DNA of 64,000 nt from Planctomycetota bacterium (GTDB lineage: Bacteria > Planctomycetota > Phycisphaerae > UBA1845): the NCBI GenBank assembly GCA_029558835.1, contig JAKQDH010000075.1, positions 42,433-106,432 of the forward strand, given 5' to 3'. Positions 35,494 to 44,734 of the stretch are shown one piece after another. How positions within the stretch are numbered: position 1 is the first letter of the stretch; each line of letters opens with the position of its first letter. The position numbers and the translations under genes were made by a program. Below the pieces are notes generated by a model. That model saw only the letters and a program-made list of their open reading frames with translations. It searched no databases and was not told the origin of the DNA.

Positions 35494-36756
35494 ATGGGCC
35501 TGCGGGTTGCGAGTCGGACCGACGCTCGATGGGAGCCGCGTGCGTTCCAAGTACGCAGTGCTCGCCTGTCCGGGCGGCGGTGGTGGACGGCCGGGACCGC
35601 CCGCACGCGCGCCGCGGGGCACGCACGCCGGCGGCCCGCTGCGGCCCTGGTGTTCGTGCTCCTGGCCGTGATGGTGGCGCTCACCCTGGCCAGTTCGTTC
35701 CTGGGGGCGCAGAGCACGTCGATCGGCGTCGCCCGTAACGGCGGTGACCATGCCAAGGCCCGGGCGGTCGCGGAGTCGGGACTGGCGTTTGCGTGCGCGT
35801 ACGTTGAGCAGCAAAGTGCGTGGCGGACCCTGCGTCCGCACGGCACGTGGGCGACGAATGTGGCTCTGGGGGACGGGTCGTTTACGGTGGTCGGACAGGA
35901 CGGCCGGGACCAGAACGGCGACGGCGTCATAAGTGTCCCGTCCGAGGGCGACGGCAGCCTCTCCGACGACGCCAATGATGTGCTGACGCTGACGGTGACC
36001 GGGCGGGTCGGGCAGACGAGCCACGTGGTGCGCGCGGTGGTCACTCCGCAGCCCGGCGCAACCGGGTTGGTGGGATACTGGAAGCTGGATGAGAGCAGCG
36101 GTCTCGGGGCGCCTGATGCCAGCGGGCTCGGCCATCCGGGCGTGCTCATCAATATGAAGGGTGACGAGTGGACAAGCGGGAAGGCAGGCAGAGCGCTGCA
36201 GTTCGATGGCACGAATGACGTGGTGCGGGTGCTGGACCACAATGACCTCGACCTGACGACGGCCGGCACGCTCGCGTGCTGGATGAAGGTCAAAACCTAC
36301 GGGCCGTTTGCCGGCATCATTCACAAGGGCGGTCAGACCAGCTTCAACGACGAAACCTACAGCCTCCAGTTCTGGGACGGCACTCGAATGCGGCTTTATC
36401 TGAACAGTGCCAGCTCCAGCGTGTATCTGGAGACCGCGACCTCGTTCAGCCGCGGCGTGTGGTACCACGTGGCCGCGGTGTGGGACGGGAGCGGCATGCG
36501 CTTCTATGTAAATGGGAACCTGGACCGCAGCACGACCACGAAGCTGGCGGCCAAGACGTCGACGGGGAACGTGCACGTCGGCGCGCAACTGGTGACTTAC
36601 TACAGTTCATCCTATAAGAACTTCCCGTTCGACGGCGTCCTTGACGATGTGCGCATGTACAACCGGGCGCTGAGCATTGCGGAAGTGCAGGACATCGTGG
36701 GCGGTGCCGACACCGGCAGCGGCACGGGCGGCTACACGATCACGTGGGACGAGTGA
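35494..36756 (+). CDS. PilX-like membrane-anchored protein with LamG domain
   Basis: A 420-residue protein. ATG 35494 follows AGGGGG by seven bases. A basic N-terminal 48 residues precede one helix (AAALVFVLLAVMVALTLASSFLG) and then ARAVAESGLAFACAYVEQQS, the layout of PilX/type IV pilus-assembly minor pilin proteins whose helix starts near Ala-Ala-Glu-Ser-Gly-type sequence. From about residue 180 there is a LamG-like beta-sandwich: LVGYWKLDESSGLGAPDASGLGHPGVL, ALQFDGTNDVVRVLDHNDLDLTTAGTLACWMKV, GVWYHVAAVWDGSGMRFYVNG and FDGVLDDVRMYNRALSIAEVQDI. LamG domains commonly bind carbohydrate or surface ligands. No other pilus gene is in the window. Confidence 0.82.
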   Translation: MGLRVASRTDARWEPRAFQVRSARLSGRRWWTAGTARTRAAGHARRRPAAALVFVLLAVMVALTLASSFLGAQSTSIGVARNGGDHAKARAVAESGLAFACAYVEQQSAWRTLRPHGTWATNVALGDGSFTVVGQDGRDQNGDGVISVPSEGDGSLSDDANDVLTLTVTGRVGQTSHVVRAVVTPQPGATGLVGYWKLDESSGLGAPDASGLGHPGVLINMKGDEWTSGKAGRALQFDGTNDVVRVLDHNDLDLTTAGTLACWMKVKTYGPFAGIIHKGGQTSFNDETYSLQFWDGTRMRLYLNSASSSVYLETATSFSRGVWYHVAAVWDGSGMRFYVNGNLDRSTTTKLAAKTSTGNVHVGAQLVTYYSSSYKNFPFDGVLDDVRMYNRALSIAEVQDIVGGADTGSGTGGYTITWDE

Positions 36757-37157
36757 CGTCCGGCCTTTCTCTTAAGTGCAGCAGGTCCAGCATCCTCCCC
36801 GTGAAGGGGCAGGAACACGGAACCCGATAAGTGTCCGCCGCGTGATGCGGCAGGGGCGGTCTTGTCGGAAGGGCAGCGGCGCTGCGCGCAAAGGGGCGGC
36901 GGTTCCGCGGCAAGCGCGGTTCAGAGCGCCGGTGCGGGCTGGCGCACCGTGGTCCGGTAAGGCGGGCGGTCAGCCGAACACGGCTGCGGTTTGACTTGGG
37001 GTCATGGCCGGCCTACAGTTGGGCATCACGCCGGGGGGAACGGAGGAATCCTGACAACATAGCCCAGCAAGCCGTGGGCGTTTCTGGTTGCCGTGTGGCG
37101 AATGATATTGCCCGGCTCAGCAGAGAGCCGGGCGGTACTGGAAGGGAGAGAATGCGC
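36757..37157. other. Intergenic region with promoter for the PEP-CTERM gene
   Basis: About 400 bases with no gene. It holds the TTGACT-N17-TACAGT promoter (36991-37019). Confidence 0.5.
36991..37019 (+). promoter_or_regulatory. Sigma-70-like promoter for the PEP-CTERM gene
   Basis: TTGACT (36991-36996), 17-base spacer, TACAGT (37014-37019). The leader to the ATG would be about 130 bases. Confidence 0.6.
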
Positions 37158-37994
37158 ATGCGGTATGGGACTGTCGTTACGTTGGGTCTGGTGGTGGCGA
37201 CCGTTGCGAGCCCTTGCTTTGCCGGTCTCCTGGTGGATGGCAGCCTGAGTGACTGGGGCGTGGTGGTCGCGGATCGCAACGCCAGCGTCCTCAGTTTCGC
37301 GCCTGGCCTGAACGTACTTGCGTACGACGTCGAGGACCAGAATGACGATGCCGGCATCAGTGCCTACCTGGGCCCCAACTACGGCGGACAGGACTACGAC
37401 GCGGAACTGTTGGCGGTGGCGTTCGACGAGGGCAAACTGTTTATCGCTCTCGTGACCGGGCAGCGACCGGATAACGGCTTCAAGCTGTTCGCGCCGGGCG
37501 ACCTGCGCTTCGCTACGAGCGAGGGCGTGTACGGTCTGGAGATCGGCGGCGGGCCCGGCGGCGGCGACGGGTCGTTGCTGCTGGAAGGCGCTCCCGGCTC
37601 GACGTATACACTGTACAGCGACGGGCAGACCAGTGGCCATGCCTGGGCCGACCCGGCCCAGACGACCGGCTCCCTCTGGCGCAACGTGGGCTGGATCAAC
37701 GACGCGATTCCGCCGGCCGGTCCGACGCAGCTCAAGATTGACTCCGCGAGCGCCTGCGTCGGCATGGCGGACTACGTCTACACGCGCAACGTGTACACGA
37801 AGCAGCATGCCGTGATCGAACTCTCCCTGGACATCGGGCTGTTCAACGGGGCCGTGATCGACACGATCTCGTGGCGCCCGTCCTGTGGGAATGATGAGCT
37901 CGACGCCCCGGTGCGGTCCGTGCCGGAGCCGGGCTCCATCGCCCTGATGCTAAGCGGCGGGCTGCTCCTGTGGCGCCGTTCCCGCGGGCGGTAA
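37158..37994 (+). CDS. PEP-CTERM surface protein
   Basis: A 278-residue exported protein. ATG 37158 is chosen over 37152 because the GGGAG lies nine bases away; the alternative adds two residues. Signal peptide to about 22 (VVTLGLVVATVASPCFA). The core begins DGSLSDWGVV, followed by a beta-rich domain with GISAYLGPNYGGQDYDAELLAV and ending in IELSLDIGLF. The C-terminus is the exosortase signal: VPEPGSIALMLSGGLLLWRRSRGR, that is PEP motif, hydrophobic helix and Arg cluster. It is probably anchored or released by exosortase, which is not encoded here. A terminator-like hairpin follows. Confidence 0.88.
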   Translation: MRYGTVVTLGLVVATVASPCFAGLLVDGSLSDWGVVVADRNASVLSFAPGLNVLAYDVEDQNDDAGISAYLGPNYGGQDYDAELLAVAFDEGKLFIALVTGQRPDNGFKLFAPGDLRFATSEGVYGLEIGGGPGGGDGSLLLEGAPGSTYTLYSDGQTSGHAWADPAQTTGSLWRNVGWINDAIPPAGPTQLKIDSASACVGMADYVYTRNVYTKQHAVIELSLDIGLFNGAVIDTISWRPSCGNDELDAPVRSVPEPGSIALMLSGGLLLWRRSRGR

Positions 37995-38045
37995 GGGCCG
38001 AAACGCGGCCGAAGCGACAAGAGACCTTCACGTATCCCACTACCC

Positions 38046-38076
38046 GAGGCACCGGGAGCCAGGCCCCCGGTGCCTC
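38046..38076 (+). terminator. Terminator-like hairpin after the PEP-CTERM gene
   Basis: A perfect 11-bp stem, GAGGCACCGGG / CCCGGTGCCTC, with a 9-base loop. It is 52 bases after the stop. The T-tail is weak (ACCTTATTA). Confidence 0.65.
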
Positions 38077-38325
38077 ACCTTATTACGCCGCGATGCTCCG
38101 CGCGGCGCTGCCCGTGGGGCGTAACGGAAGCGACGGGTGTGGCCCAGGGCGGTCCGCAACCTCGATGCCCCCGGTCGGCGAGGGCCGGCAGGCGGCGGTC
38201 GGCCGGCGCGAGACAGGCTTTACGTCGGGACGGTCGTCCCGGACAATCGCCTGCGGGCGGGCTTGCCGCAGTGCCCGGATAGCAAGGCAGCGGCGGAGGC
38301 CCGTGCGGCTACGGGAGGCAGTTTC

Positions 38326-38709
38326 GTGACGGACGGCAGTCAGCTTCGGCACGTTCGCCTGGCGCGGTCCTTCTCGTTCGAGGCGGCCCACCATCTGCCC
38401 CGAACCCCCGACGGGCACCGCTGCCGGCGCCTTCATGGCCACAGCTACCGTGTCGACATCACCTGCGCGGGGCCGGTTGACCCACAGACGGGCTGGCTCA
38501 TCGACTTCGGTGACATCCGTGCTGCGTTCGAGCCGTTGCGGGCGCGGCTGGACCACACCTGCCTCAACGATGTGGAGGGGCTCGAGAACCCCACGGCCGA
38601 GAACCTGGCGCGCTGGATTTGGGAGCGTCTCAAACCCGTACTGCCGCTGCTGACGCAGGTCCGGGTGGCCGAGGGCTGCCACGCCTATTGCGAATACGAG
38701 GGAGCGTGA
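38326..38709 (+). CDS. queD: 6-carboxytetrahydropterin synthase / 6-pyruvoyl-tetrahydropterin synthase family
   Basis: A 127-residue enzyme of the PTPS family; in bacteria it usually makes 6-carboxy-tetrahydropterin for queuosine (QueD). GTG 38326 follows GGGAGG by seven bases. Family signatures: FSFEAAHHL (zinc His), the CRRLHGHSYRVD stretch (catalytic Cys and HGH zinc His), GWLIDFGDI and a short LDHTCLND motif, ending in VAEGCHAYCEYEG. Queuosine genes queC/E/F are not in the window, so a biopterin-type role cannot be excluded. Confidence 0.9.
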   Translation: MTDGSQLRHVRLARSFSFEAAHHLPRTPDGHRCRRLHGHSYRVDITCAGPVDPQTGWLIDFGDIRAAFEPLRARLDHTCLNDVEGLENPTAENLARWIWERLKPVLPLLTQVRVAEGCHAYCEYEGA

Positions 38710-38771
38710 GCGGTGGTGGTCCGAAGCAGCGCTGAAGCGGCCTGAAGGGGGCATGGCTTGCGGCGCCGGAC

Positions 38772-38796
38772 GCAGGGGCAGGACGTCCGTGCCACG
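38772..38796. repeat. Dispersed repeat D, copy 1
   Basis: GCAGGGGCAGGACGTCCGTG then CCACG, 23 of 25 bases identical to 60461-60485. Both copies are intergenic. Confidence 0.6.
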
Positions 38797-39016
38797 CCAA
38801 GGTGAACCCACGGGCGGGACGCCCCCGCCACGGCTGGGGCTGCGGGAAGGGCTGAGCTGGGCTATGCCTGCCGGCAAGGCGGCGGTAGGCTGGTGGAACG
38901 TGCGGCGACTGATGCGGCGTTATGGTGGCCGCGGGGGCTCAAGAATGACGGGTGGCCGGGCCGATGCTCGTAGACGTTGGAGCAGCAGCGGTCCTCTTGG
39001 GTGGAGAACGTGGCCG

Positions 39017-39604
39017 GTGACAACGCGCAAATGGCAGATCGGGTGTGGGCTGGCGGCGGTATTGCTCCTGGCCTCGGCCGGGTGTACGGAGTTCTGGCTG
39101 AACCAGACGGCCTCGCTGGGCGGTAGTACGGTCGGCAGCAGGGGTAACGTGCAGGTTCTGATCATCAACAACACCCCCCATCGGGCGGTGTTCACCGTGG
39201 GCACGTATGACCAGACGGACCGGACCACGGAGCCCCCGATCCTCCAGGTCGGCCTGGACGACAGCGGTGAGGCGCTGGAGGGTGACAGCCAGATGGACAT
39301 CTTCACGCTGCGCTGTGCCCGCGTGTTCAGCGTCGGCGGGCCGAAGCTGCTGGAGATGATCCAGGAGAATCTGGACACCGGCAGCCTGGAAGCAGCGGCC
39401 CTCATCGAGGGCGTCAACTTCTACCGCACTGATACCGACGACGGTGAGCCGGAACTGGTGGGCAGCGCGCCGGCGCTGGAGGCTTGGCTGGGGGTCGATT
39501 TCCCCTGCGGCGCGCTGCTGGTCCTCCACCTGGAGTTCGATGACTTCGGCCCTGATCCGTTCCGCGTTGACTTCGAGCTGATCCCCGCGGAATCCACGCG
39601 GTAG
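39017..39604 (+). CDS. Lipoprotein of unknown function
   Basis: A 195-residue predicted lipoprotein. GTG 39017 follows GGAG by ten bases. The leader WQIGCGLAAVLLLASAGC ends in a lipobox; the mature protein begins CTEFWLNQ. The body has a short beta-rich start (GNVQVLIINNTPHRAVFTVGTYDQTDR), suggesting a small beta-sandwich. No family was recognised. It lies between queD and the HD-GYP regulator gene on the same strand, but the spacing (over 250 bases) does not support an operon. Confidence 0.75.
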   Translation: MTTRKWQIGCGLAAVLLLASAGCTEFWLNQTASLGGSTVGSRGNVQVLIINNTPHRAVFTVGTYDQTDRTTEPPILQVGLDDSGEALEGDSQMDIFTLRCARVFSVGGPKLLEMIQENLDTGSLEAAALIEGVNFYRTDTDDGEPELVGSAPALEAWLGVDFPCGALLVLHLEFDDFGPDPFRVDFELIPAESTR

Positions 39605-39859
39605 GGTCGCACCTCGCGAATCCCTCGTGCAGTCCGGTATCGGACCCGGACCCGCCGCCGAAACGCCGGGCCGGCGGGGTCGTTCCCTGTCCCTGCGGAT
39701 AGGGCTGCGCCTGAGCGGCCTGCTTCTCGGACTGCCCTCGCCAAGGCCGTGCCGATCACTGCGTTAGGTTCGGTGAAGTCGGAGTTTAGCCGATGGATCA
39801 GGCAGAGGCACCTCCCGGCAAGGATGCCGACGCGCTGCGTTGGGACACCGGGGGCAATC

Positions 39860-41485
39860 ATGGTATCGACACAGGCAGCAGTTCCAAAGGTCGGCAGGGT
39901 GTTGCTCGTCGATGACGACGACAAGCTACGCTTTGTGCTCGTCGCGCATCTGCGGGCCCAGGGCTACGAAGTCCTGGAAGGCAAGAACGGCAGGGAGGGC
40001 GTCGCGCTCGCGCGGCAGCACAGTCCCGACCTGATCATCATGGACCTGACCATGCCGGAACTGGACGGCATGAGCGCCACGCGGGAGCTGAAAGCCGATC
40101 CACAGACCGCGGACGTCCCCATCATCATGCTGACGGGCAAGACCGGCACGGACGACCTGGTTCTCGGTCTGGAGGTCGGGGCCCAGGAGTATCTGACGAA
40201 GCCCTTCGACGTGGCCGAACTGCTGGCCCGCGTCCGCACCGTGCACCGGCTGGCGGTGGCGCACCGCAACCTCGACGAGCTCAACAACCGCCTGGAGGAG
40301 GAAGTCGCACGCAAGACCCGCCGTCTCCAGATGCTCTACGACTACATGCGGGCCCTCAGCGAGGTCGAGACCCGCGACCAGATCCTCGACCTGGTGCTCG
40401 AGTACGTGCAGAAGACTACCAACGCCCGGCGCGTGTCGCTGCTGATGACCGACGCGAGCGGGCAGAACCTGGTGTGCGAGCGGGCGGTCGGGATCGACCC
40501 GGCCGTCGTGCAGAGCATCCGCATCGACGCGGGGCGGGGCATCGCCGGGCAGGTCTTCTCGAGCGGCAAGACAGTGGTGGCCAAGGCCATGGGGCCCATC
40601 GAGGCCGACGGACGCGGCTACGACGGCGATGAGTTCCTCAGCACGCCGCTGGTATCCACCTCCCTGGCCACGCGCGACGGCATCCTGGGTGTCCTCAACG
40701 TCACCGAACGCAACGACGATCAGACCTTCTCGCACGAGGAAGTCGAGTGCCTGCGTTCGATTACGGACGCGGCCGCCATCGCCCTGCACAACGCCATGCG
40801 GCGCAGCCAGCTCGAACAGTCGGTGCGCGTCCTCTTGCAGACGGTGGGGTACCTGGCCGAGTACCGTGACGAAGAGACGACGCTGCACCTGAAGCGGGTG
40901 GCGAAGTTCGCGCGCGTGCTCGCCTGCGAGCTGGCCCGCGAGGGACCGTATCGCGGTCAGGTGACGGACGATTTCATCGAGTGGCTGGTGCAGGCCGCCC
41001 CCATGCACGACATCGGCAAGGTCGGCATCCCCGACGAAATCCTCACCAAGCCCGGCAAGTTGACCAACGAAGAATTCAACATCATGAAGGTGCACACGGA
41101 GATCGGTCGGCGGGTGCTCTCGCGGGCCTTCGATCCGAACCATCCCGTGCCCCTGCTGCAGATGTGCATCGACATCGCCTACGGCCACCACGAACGGTTC
41201 AACGGGGCCGGCTATCCGCGCGGGATCAAGGGTGAGGAGATTCCGCTGGCGGCCCGCATCATCGCCCTCGTGGACGCCTACGACGCCATCACCAGCCACC
41301 GCCGCTACAGCAAGGCCCGTCCGCACAGTGTGGCCGTCGAGGTGATCCGGGCGGAATCGGGCAAGCACTTCGACCCTGCGGTAGTAGATGGGTTCCTGCG
41401 CTGCCAGGCTGAGTTCGACGCGGTCCGCACCCGCTACCGCGAGGCGCCCGAGGAAACACCCCAAGCTGCTCCCGCCGCAGTGTGA
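39860..41485 (+). CDS. Response regulator with GAF and HD-GYP (c-di-GMP phosphodiesterase) domains
   Basis: A 541-residue signalling protein. ATG 39860 is preceded by a G-rich stretch; the frame extends upstream without protein-like sequence. Domains: REC (about 12-125; VLLVDDDDK, phosphoacceptor in LIIMDLTMPELDG, KPFD), a short coiled coil (about 140-165), GAF (about 180-310) and HD-GYP (about 340-520) with MHDIGKVGIPDEILTKPGKL and HHERFNGAGYPRG. The HD and GYP motifs are intact, so c-di-GMP hydrolysis is expected, gated by phosphorylation at REC and by ligand at GAF. The sensor kinase is not nearby. It is a candidate partner of the PilZ genes at 55.9-58.3 kb. Confidence 0.92.
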   Translation: MVSTQAAVPKVGRVLLVDDDDKLRFVLVAHLRAQGYEVLEGKNGREGVALARQHSPDLIIMDLTMPELDGMSATRELKADPQTADVPIIMLTGKTGTDDLVLGLEVGAQEYLTKPFDVAELLARVRTVHRLAVAHRNLDELNNRLEEEVARKTRRLQMLYDYMRALSEVETRDQILDLVLEYVQKTTNARRVSLLMTDASGQNLVCERAVGIDPAVVQSIRIDAGRGIAGQVFSSGKTVVAKAMGPIEADGRGYDGDEFLSTPLVSTSLATRDGILGVLNVTERNDDQTFSHEEVECLRSITDAAAIALHNAMRRSQLEQSVRVLLQTVGYLAEYRDEETTLHLKRVAKFARVLACELAREGPYRGQVTDDFIEWLVQAAPMHDIGKVGIPDEILTKPGKLTNEEFNIMKVHTEIGRRVLSRAFDPNHPVPLLQMCIDIAYGHHERFNGAGYPRGIKGEEIPLAARIIALVDAYDAITSHRRYSKARPHSVAVEVIRAESGKHFDPAVVDGFLRCQAEFDAVRTRYREAPEETPQAAPAAV

Positions 41486-41850
41486 GTCCCGGCGAAGCAC
41501 CGGGCGCATGCCCGGCAACTTCCGCGGACCCGCATGTCGTCCGTCCGCGAGCTTGCGCCGCGCGGCAGCGCTGCGAGCGCTCGCCCGGCGATTTCTCCCG
41601 GCGTCTTACCGTCCGTGCCGGCGGGCTGGCACCCGCGGTTGCGAGCACGTTGTCCACTGCAACGAACCTGCCGGCGCCGTCGTCCCGGGCCACGCACGCG
41701 CGAATGATCTGGCCCGCCTCGTCCGCCCTCCGGGCGGCCCAGAGAGAAGAACAACAACAGGGAAGCGGGCCGCTTCCCAGGGAGTTGAAGTCCCTGGCAA
41801 CCGCCGCGCGCCCTCCGGGCGGAGGAGGACGTCGGTTCTTCGTTGGCAGC

Positions 41851-41905
41851 GCGTTGGCTGCTCGCCTGCAACGCGTCGGCTGCTCGCCGGCAACACGTCG
41901 GCTCC
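41851..41905. repeat. 22-base tandem repeat
   Basis: Two 22-base copies at 41851-41872 and 41873-41894 share GCGT.GGCTGCTCGCC.GCAAC, followed by a partial third (ACGTCGGCTCC). Confidence 0.8.
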
Positions 41906-42122
41906 AGACCGGGGACCCTTCGCATCCCCGCCCGGAGGGCGCACGATCGCCAGGGCCTTCCAGGCCCTGGGGAAGCACTACTCTACTCATCCTCCCTTCT
42001 GATTCCCTCTCGCGCCCGGAGGGCGCGCACACCGTCCAGACCGCGACGCCCCGCGCATAGCGCGTCAAACGCGTGCGCCGCGGCGGGTTGGAAACCTGCC
42101 CGACAAACAGGTAGCATCGCAG

Positions 42123-42143
42123 CGTCGGCTCTCCGGGCCGACG
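42123..42143. repeat. GC hairpin element B
   Basis: CGTCGGC / GCCGACG arms with a 7-base loop, 26 bases before the TMTC-like ATG. Confidence 0.6.
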
Positions 42144-42168
42144 TCACGGGTCGGCGGGTCCACAGACC

Positions 42169-44646
42169 ATGGGTGTAACCACGGCGAGCACGAACGATGC
42201 GACGGGCGGAGGCCACGCAGGCCCGCGCCACGACTTTGACGCCGGCGCCCCGTCCGTGGTTTCCCGGTCGCTTCGGACTCGGCTCACGCGGGTCGGCGTG
42301 GCCGAGGTTCTGGCGGCCGCACTGGGGGTGCTCTGCTATCTCAACGTCCTGCCCAACGACTTCACCTACGACGCCGTGGCCGTCGTGCAGCACAACCCGT
42401 TGGTCAATGAGCCGGGGCGGTGGGGCGACATCTGGACCAAGGACCTCTGGTGGGCCGGGCGCGACGAAACGCCGCGGCGGGACCTGCTCTATCGCCCCGT
42501 TACGCTTAGCTCCTACCGGCTGGTCCGGCTGCCGGCCGGGGGCGATCCCTGGCCGCAACATGCGCTCAACCTCGCGCTGCACGCACTGATCTGCGTGCTG
42601 GTCGTGCGTCTGTGCCGGCAGGTTGTGCCCGAGAGCGACGCTCGGGGGCGGAACCGCTGGGCTCCACTGCTGGCCGGGGCCGGTTTTGCGGTCCTGCCGA
42701 TCCACACCGACGTGGTGGCCAACCTCGTTGGGCGAGCGGACCTGCTGGCCACCCTGGGTGTGCTGCTGACGCTGGCGTGCCATCGACGCGTTATCAAGGC
42801 CGTGGCCGGACTGCGCGATCGGAGCCGCGACCGTCAGGGAGCGGAGGTGTGTCACGAACGCCCCGACGCCTCGACGCCCGTTCACCCTGCGGCCGAGGTT
42901 GGCCCTCACTCCGCGGGGGCGCGCCGCTGGGTCTGGATGCTGGGCGCCGCGGCCGCCGCGTTCCTCAGTATGGGGGCCAAGGAGAGTGGCGTCAGCGTGG
43001 TGTTGCTGGCGCCCCTCTTTGACGCGCTCGAACGGCTCCGACGGCGAGAAGCCGGCGCCCTCACCCCTGCCCCTCTCCCGCGGGGAGAGGGGTTCAGACG
43101 CCGCACGCCCGGCGCAGGTGGTGAAACCCCTCTCCCCGGGGGAGAAGGCAGGGTGAAAGGGGAGGCCGCATGTCTACCGCCCTCGTCTGCGTGCTCCCCG
43201 GTTCCTGGGAAGATCAGGCCGTGGGTGGCTGACTGGTGGTCGCTGGAAAGCGCCGGGCGACTCGCATACCTGGCCGTGCCTTTGCTCGTGTACTTCGCCC
43301 TACGCTACCATGCGTTGGCAGGACAGCTCTTGCAGAAGCCGGCGCTGACCAAGACGGTCAACGTCCTGGTGGACGCACCCGCGTGGCAGCACGTGTTGGG
43401 CGTCGTGCAGTTGTGGGGGATGTACTGGACCAAGACGTTCTGGCCCGCCACGCTCTGCATCGACTACTCCATCCACGCGGTACGCCTGGCCCGTAGCGTG
43501 TTCGATGCGCACGTGCTGATCGGTCTGGCGGTCCTGGGGGGGCTGCTGGTGGCGGCCACGCATGCCCGGCGCCGCGGGCGGCCGGAGGTCGCCGTGCTGG
43601 CGGGAGGGCTGGTCGTCAGCTACCTGCCCACGTCCAACGCCTTGGTGCTGATCCAGGTCTTCTTCGCCGAGCGTATCTGGTATCTGCCGTCGGTCTTCGT
43701 AGTGGTGCTGCTGGCGTGGGCGGTGGCCGGCTGGGTGCGGCGGCCGGCCGGCGCGGTGGCGGCGGGGTTGATTGTCCTGACGCTGCTGGGGCGTTGTTGG
43801 GTCCGCAACTTCGAGTGGCGCGACAACGGCACTCTGTTCGCGGCTGCCTGGCGCGATCACCCCGACAGTGTGGGCGCACGGTACTTGTACGGCCAATGGC
43901 TGACACAACACGGGCAGTACGAAGACGGTGTGCGCCTGCTCGAAAGCGCCCTGGACATCGACCTCGGGCTGACCGACGCGCATCGTGCCCTGGGCCGGGC
44001 CCACCTTGAGCACGGGGATTACCAGCGGGCAGTGCAACACCTGCGGATCGCGCACATGCAGGTGCCCGGCCACCCGGCTACCGAGGAAGCAATGGCCCGC
44101 GCCGGTGCCGCCTACGCCGAGACCTTGCGGGTCCAGCTCGAAGAGGCCCGGTCGCGGGCTACGCAGGCCCCGGCCGACCTGTCCGCTCAAGTTGCCTACG
44201 TGGAACTTCTGCTCCAGCTTGGGCAGCACGATGAAGCACTGTTGCGTCTGCGTCAGGACGATGCACGGTTCGCAGAGGAAGCACCCTGGCAAACCCTCAA
44301 GTGCCGCGCCCTGGTGCAAGCGGGGGAACTGGACGAGGCAATCGATGCCTACGCGCGGGCGCACAAGCTGGCGCCCGAGGATGCCGGCCTGCTGGTAGAG
44401 TGGGCGATGCTGCTGCTGGAGCGACGCCGCCCGGGCGACCTGGACGAGGCGCAGGAACTGCTCGCTCAGGCCGGCGGCCTTGCCCCGGACGATCCACGCC
44501 TGCTGGTTGGCAGGGCGGAACTGACTGCGTTGCGGGGCGACCTGACCACCGCCCTGCGACTCTATCAGGCGGCCCTGCAGCGCGTCGCCCCGGACAGCGT
44601 GCAGCATCGCGTTTGGCGGGAGCGGGCCCGCACGCTCGGGGGTTGA
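42169..44646 (+). CDS. TMTC-like polytopic membrane protein with C-terminal TPRs
   Basis: An 825-residue protein. The first half has repeated hydrophobic segments (VAEVLAAALGVLCYLNVLPNDFTYDAVAVVQHNPLV, then LLYRPVTLSSYRL, typical of DUF1736/TMTC-like proteins). The second half (from about 560) has TPR-type repeats such as VGARYLYGQWLTQHGQYEDGVRLLESALDI, AHRALGRAHLEHGDYQRAVQHL and DEAIDAYARAHKLAPEDAGLLVEWAMLL. Residues about 297-332 are read from repeat C (ALTPAPLPRGEGF and TPLPGGEGRVKG) and replace what should be a membrane or loop segment. ATG 42169 has no clear ribosome site. Family members transfer mannose or act in glycosylation; this activity is inferred from the family. Confidence 0.78.
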   Translation: MGVTTASTNDATGGGHAGPRHDFDAGAPSVVSRSLRTRLTRVGVAEVLAAALGVLCYLNVLPNDFTYDAVAVVQHNPLVNEPGRWGDIWTKDLWWAGRDETPRRDLLYRPVTLSSYRLVRLPAGGDPWPQHALNLALHALICVLVVRLCRQVVPESDARGRNRWAPLLAGAGFAVLPIHTDVVANLVGRADLLATLGVLLTLACHRRVIKAVAGLRDRSRDRQGAEVCHERPDASTPVHPAAEVGPHSAGARRWVWMLGAAAAAFLSMGAKESGVSVVLLAPLFDALERLRRREAGALTPAPLPRGEGFRRRTPGAGGETPLPGGEGRVKGEAACLPPSSACSPVPGKIRPWVADWWSLESAGRLAYLAVPLLVYFALRYHALAGQLLQKPALTKTVNVLVDAPAWQHVLGVVQLWGMYWTKTFWPATLCIDYSIHAVRLARSVFDAHVLIGLAVLGGLLVAATHARRRGRPEVAVLAGGLVVSYLPTSNALVLIQVFFAERIWYLPSVFVVVLLAWAVAGWVRRPAGAVAAGLIVLTLLGRCWVRNFEWRDNGTLFAAAWRDHPDSVGARYLYGQWLTQHGQYEDGVRLLESALDIDLGLTDAHRALGRAHLEHGDYQRAVQHLRIAHMQVPGHPATEEAMARAGAAYAETLRVQLEEARSRATQAPADLSAQVAYVELLLQLGQHDEALLRLRQDDARFAEEAPWQTLKCRALVQAGELDEAIDAYARAHKLAPEDAGLLVEWAMLLLERRRPGDLDEAQELLAQAGGLAPDDPRLLVGRAELTALRGDLTTALRLYQAALQRVAPDSVQHRVWRERARTLGG
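43058..43162 (+). repeat. GC-palindromic repeat C inside the TMTC-like gene
   Basis: CCCTCACCCCTGCCCCTCTCCC (start) and a GGGAGAAGGCAGGGTGAAAGG end flank two palindromes, CCCCTCTCCCGCGGGGAGAGG and a CCCCTCTCCCCGGGGG hairpin. The reading frame passes through it without a stop. Confidence 0.8.
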
Positions 44647-44705
44647 GCGGGTCGGGGCTTCTGCTCCGCATCCTCGGACCGCGCGAAAAAAACTCACCAA
44701 TTCGC

Positions 44706-44734
44706 TTGACGATCGGTTGTTGTTAGGTTATAGT
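44706..44734 (+). promoter_or_regulatory. Strong sigma-70-like promoter upstream of lexA
   Basis: TTGACG, 17-base spacer, TATAGT (44729-44734). It is about 560 bases before the lexA ATG and about 215 before the possible small gene at 44948. Confidence 0.7.

Larger units (their letters stand above)
41486..42168. other. Repeat-bearing intergenic region with no gene
   Basis: 680 bases between the HD-GYP gene and the TMTC-like gene. It contains short inverted repeats CCTCCGGGCGG / CGCCCGGAGGGCG used four times, AGGGAAGCGGGCCGCTTCCC, the 22-base tandem repeat at 41851, and hairpin element B at 42123. Open frames on both strands have arbitrary composition. Confidence 0.6.

Noticed and set aside
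41289..42068. Minus-strand open frame with RRAANALP-type repeats
   Set aside because: It reads the tandem repeat region; composition is repetitive and no start signal is present.
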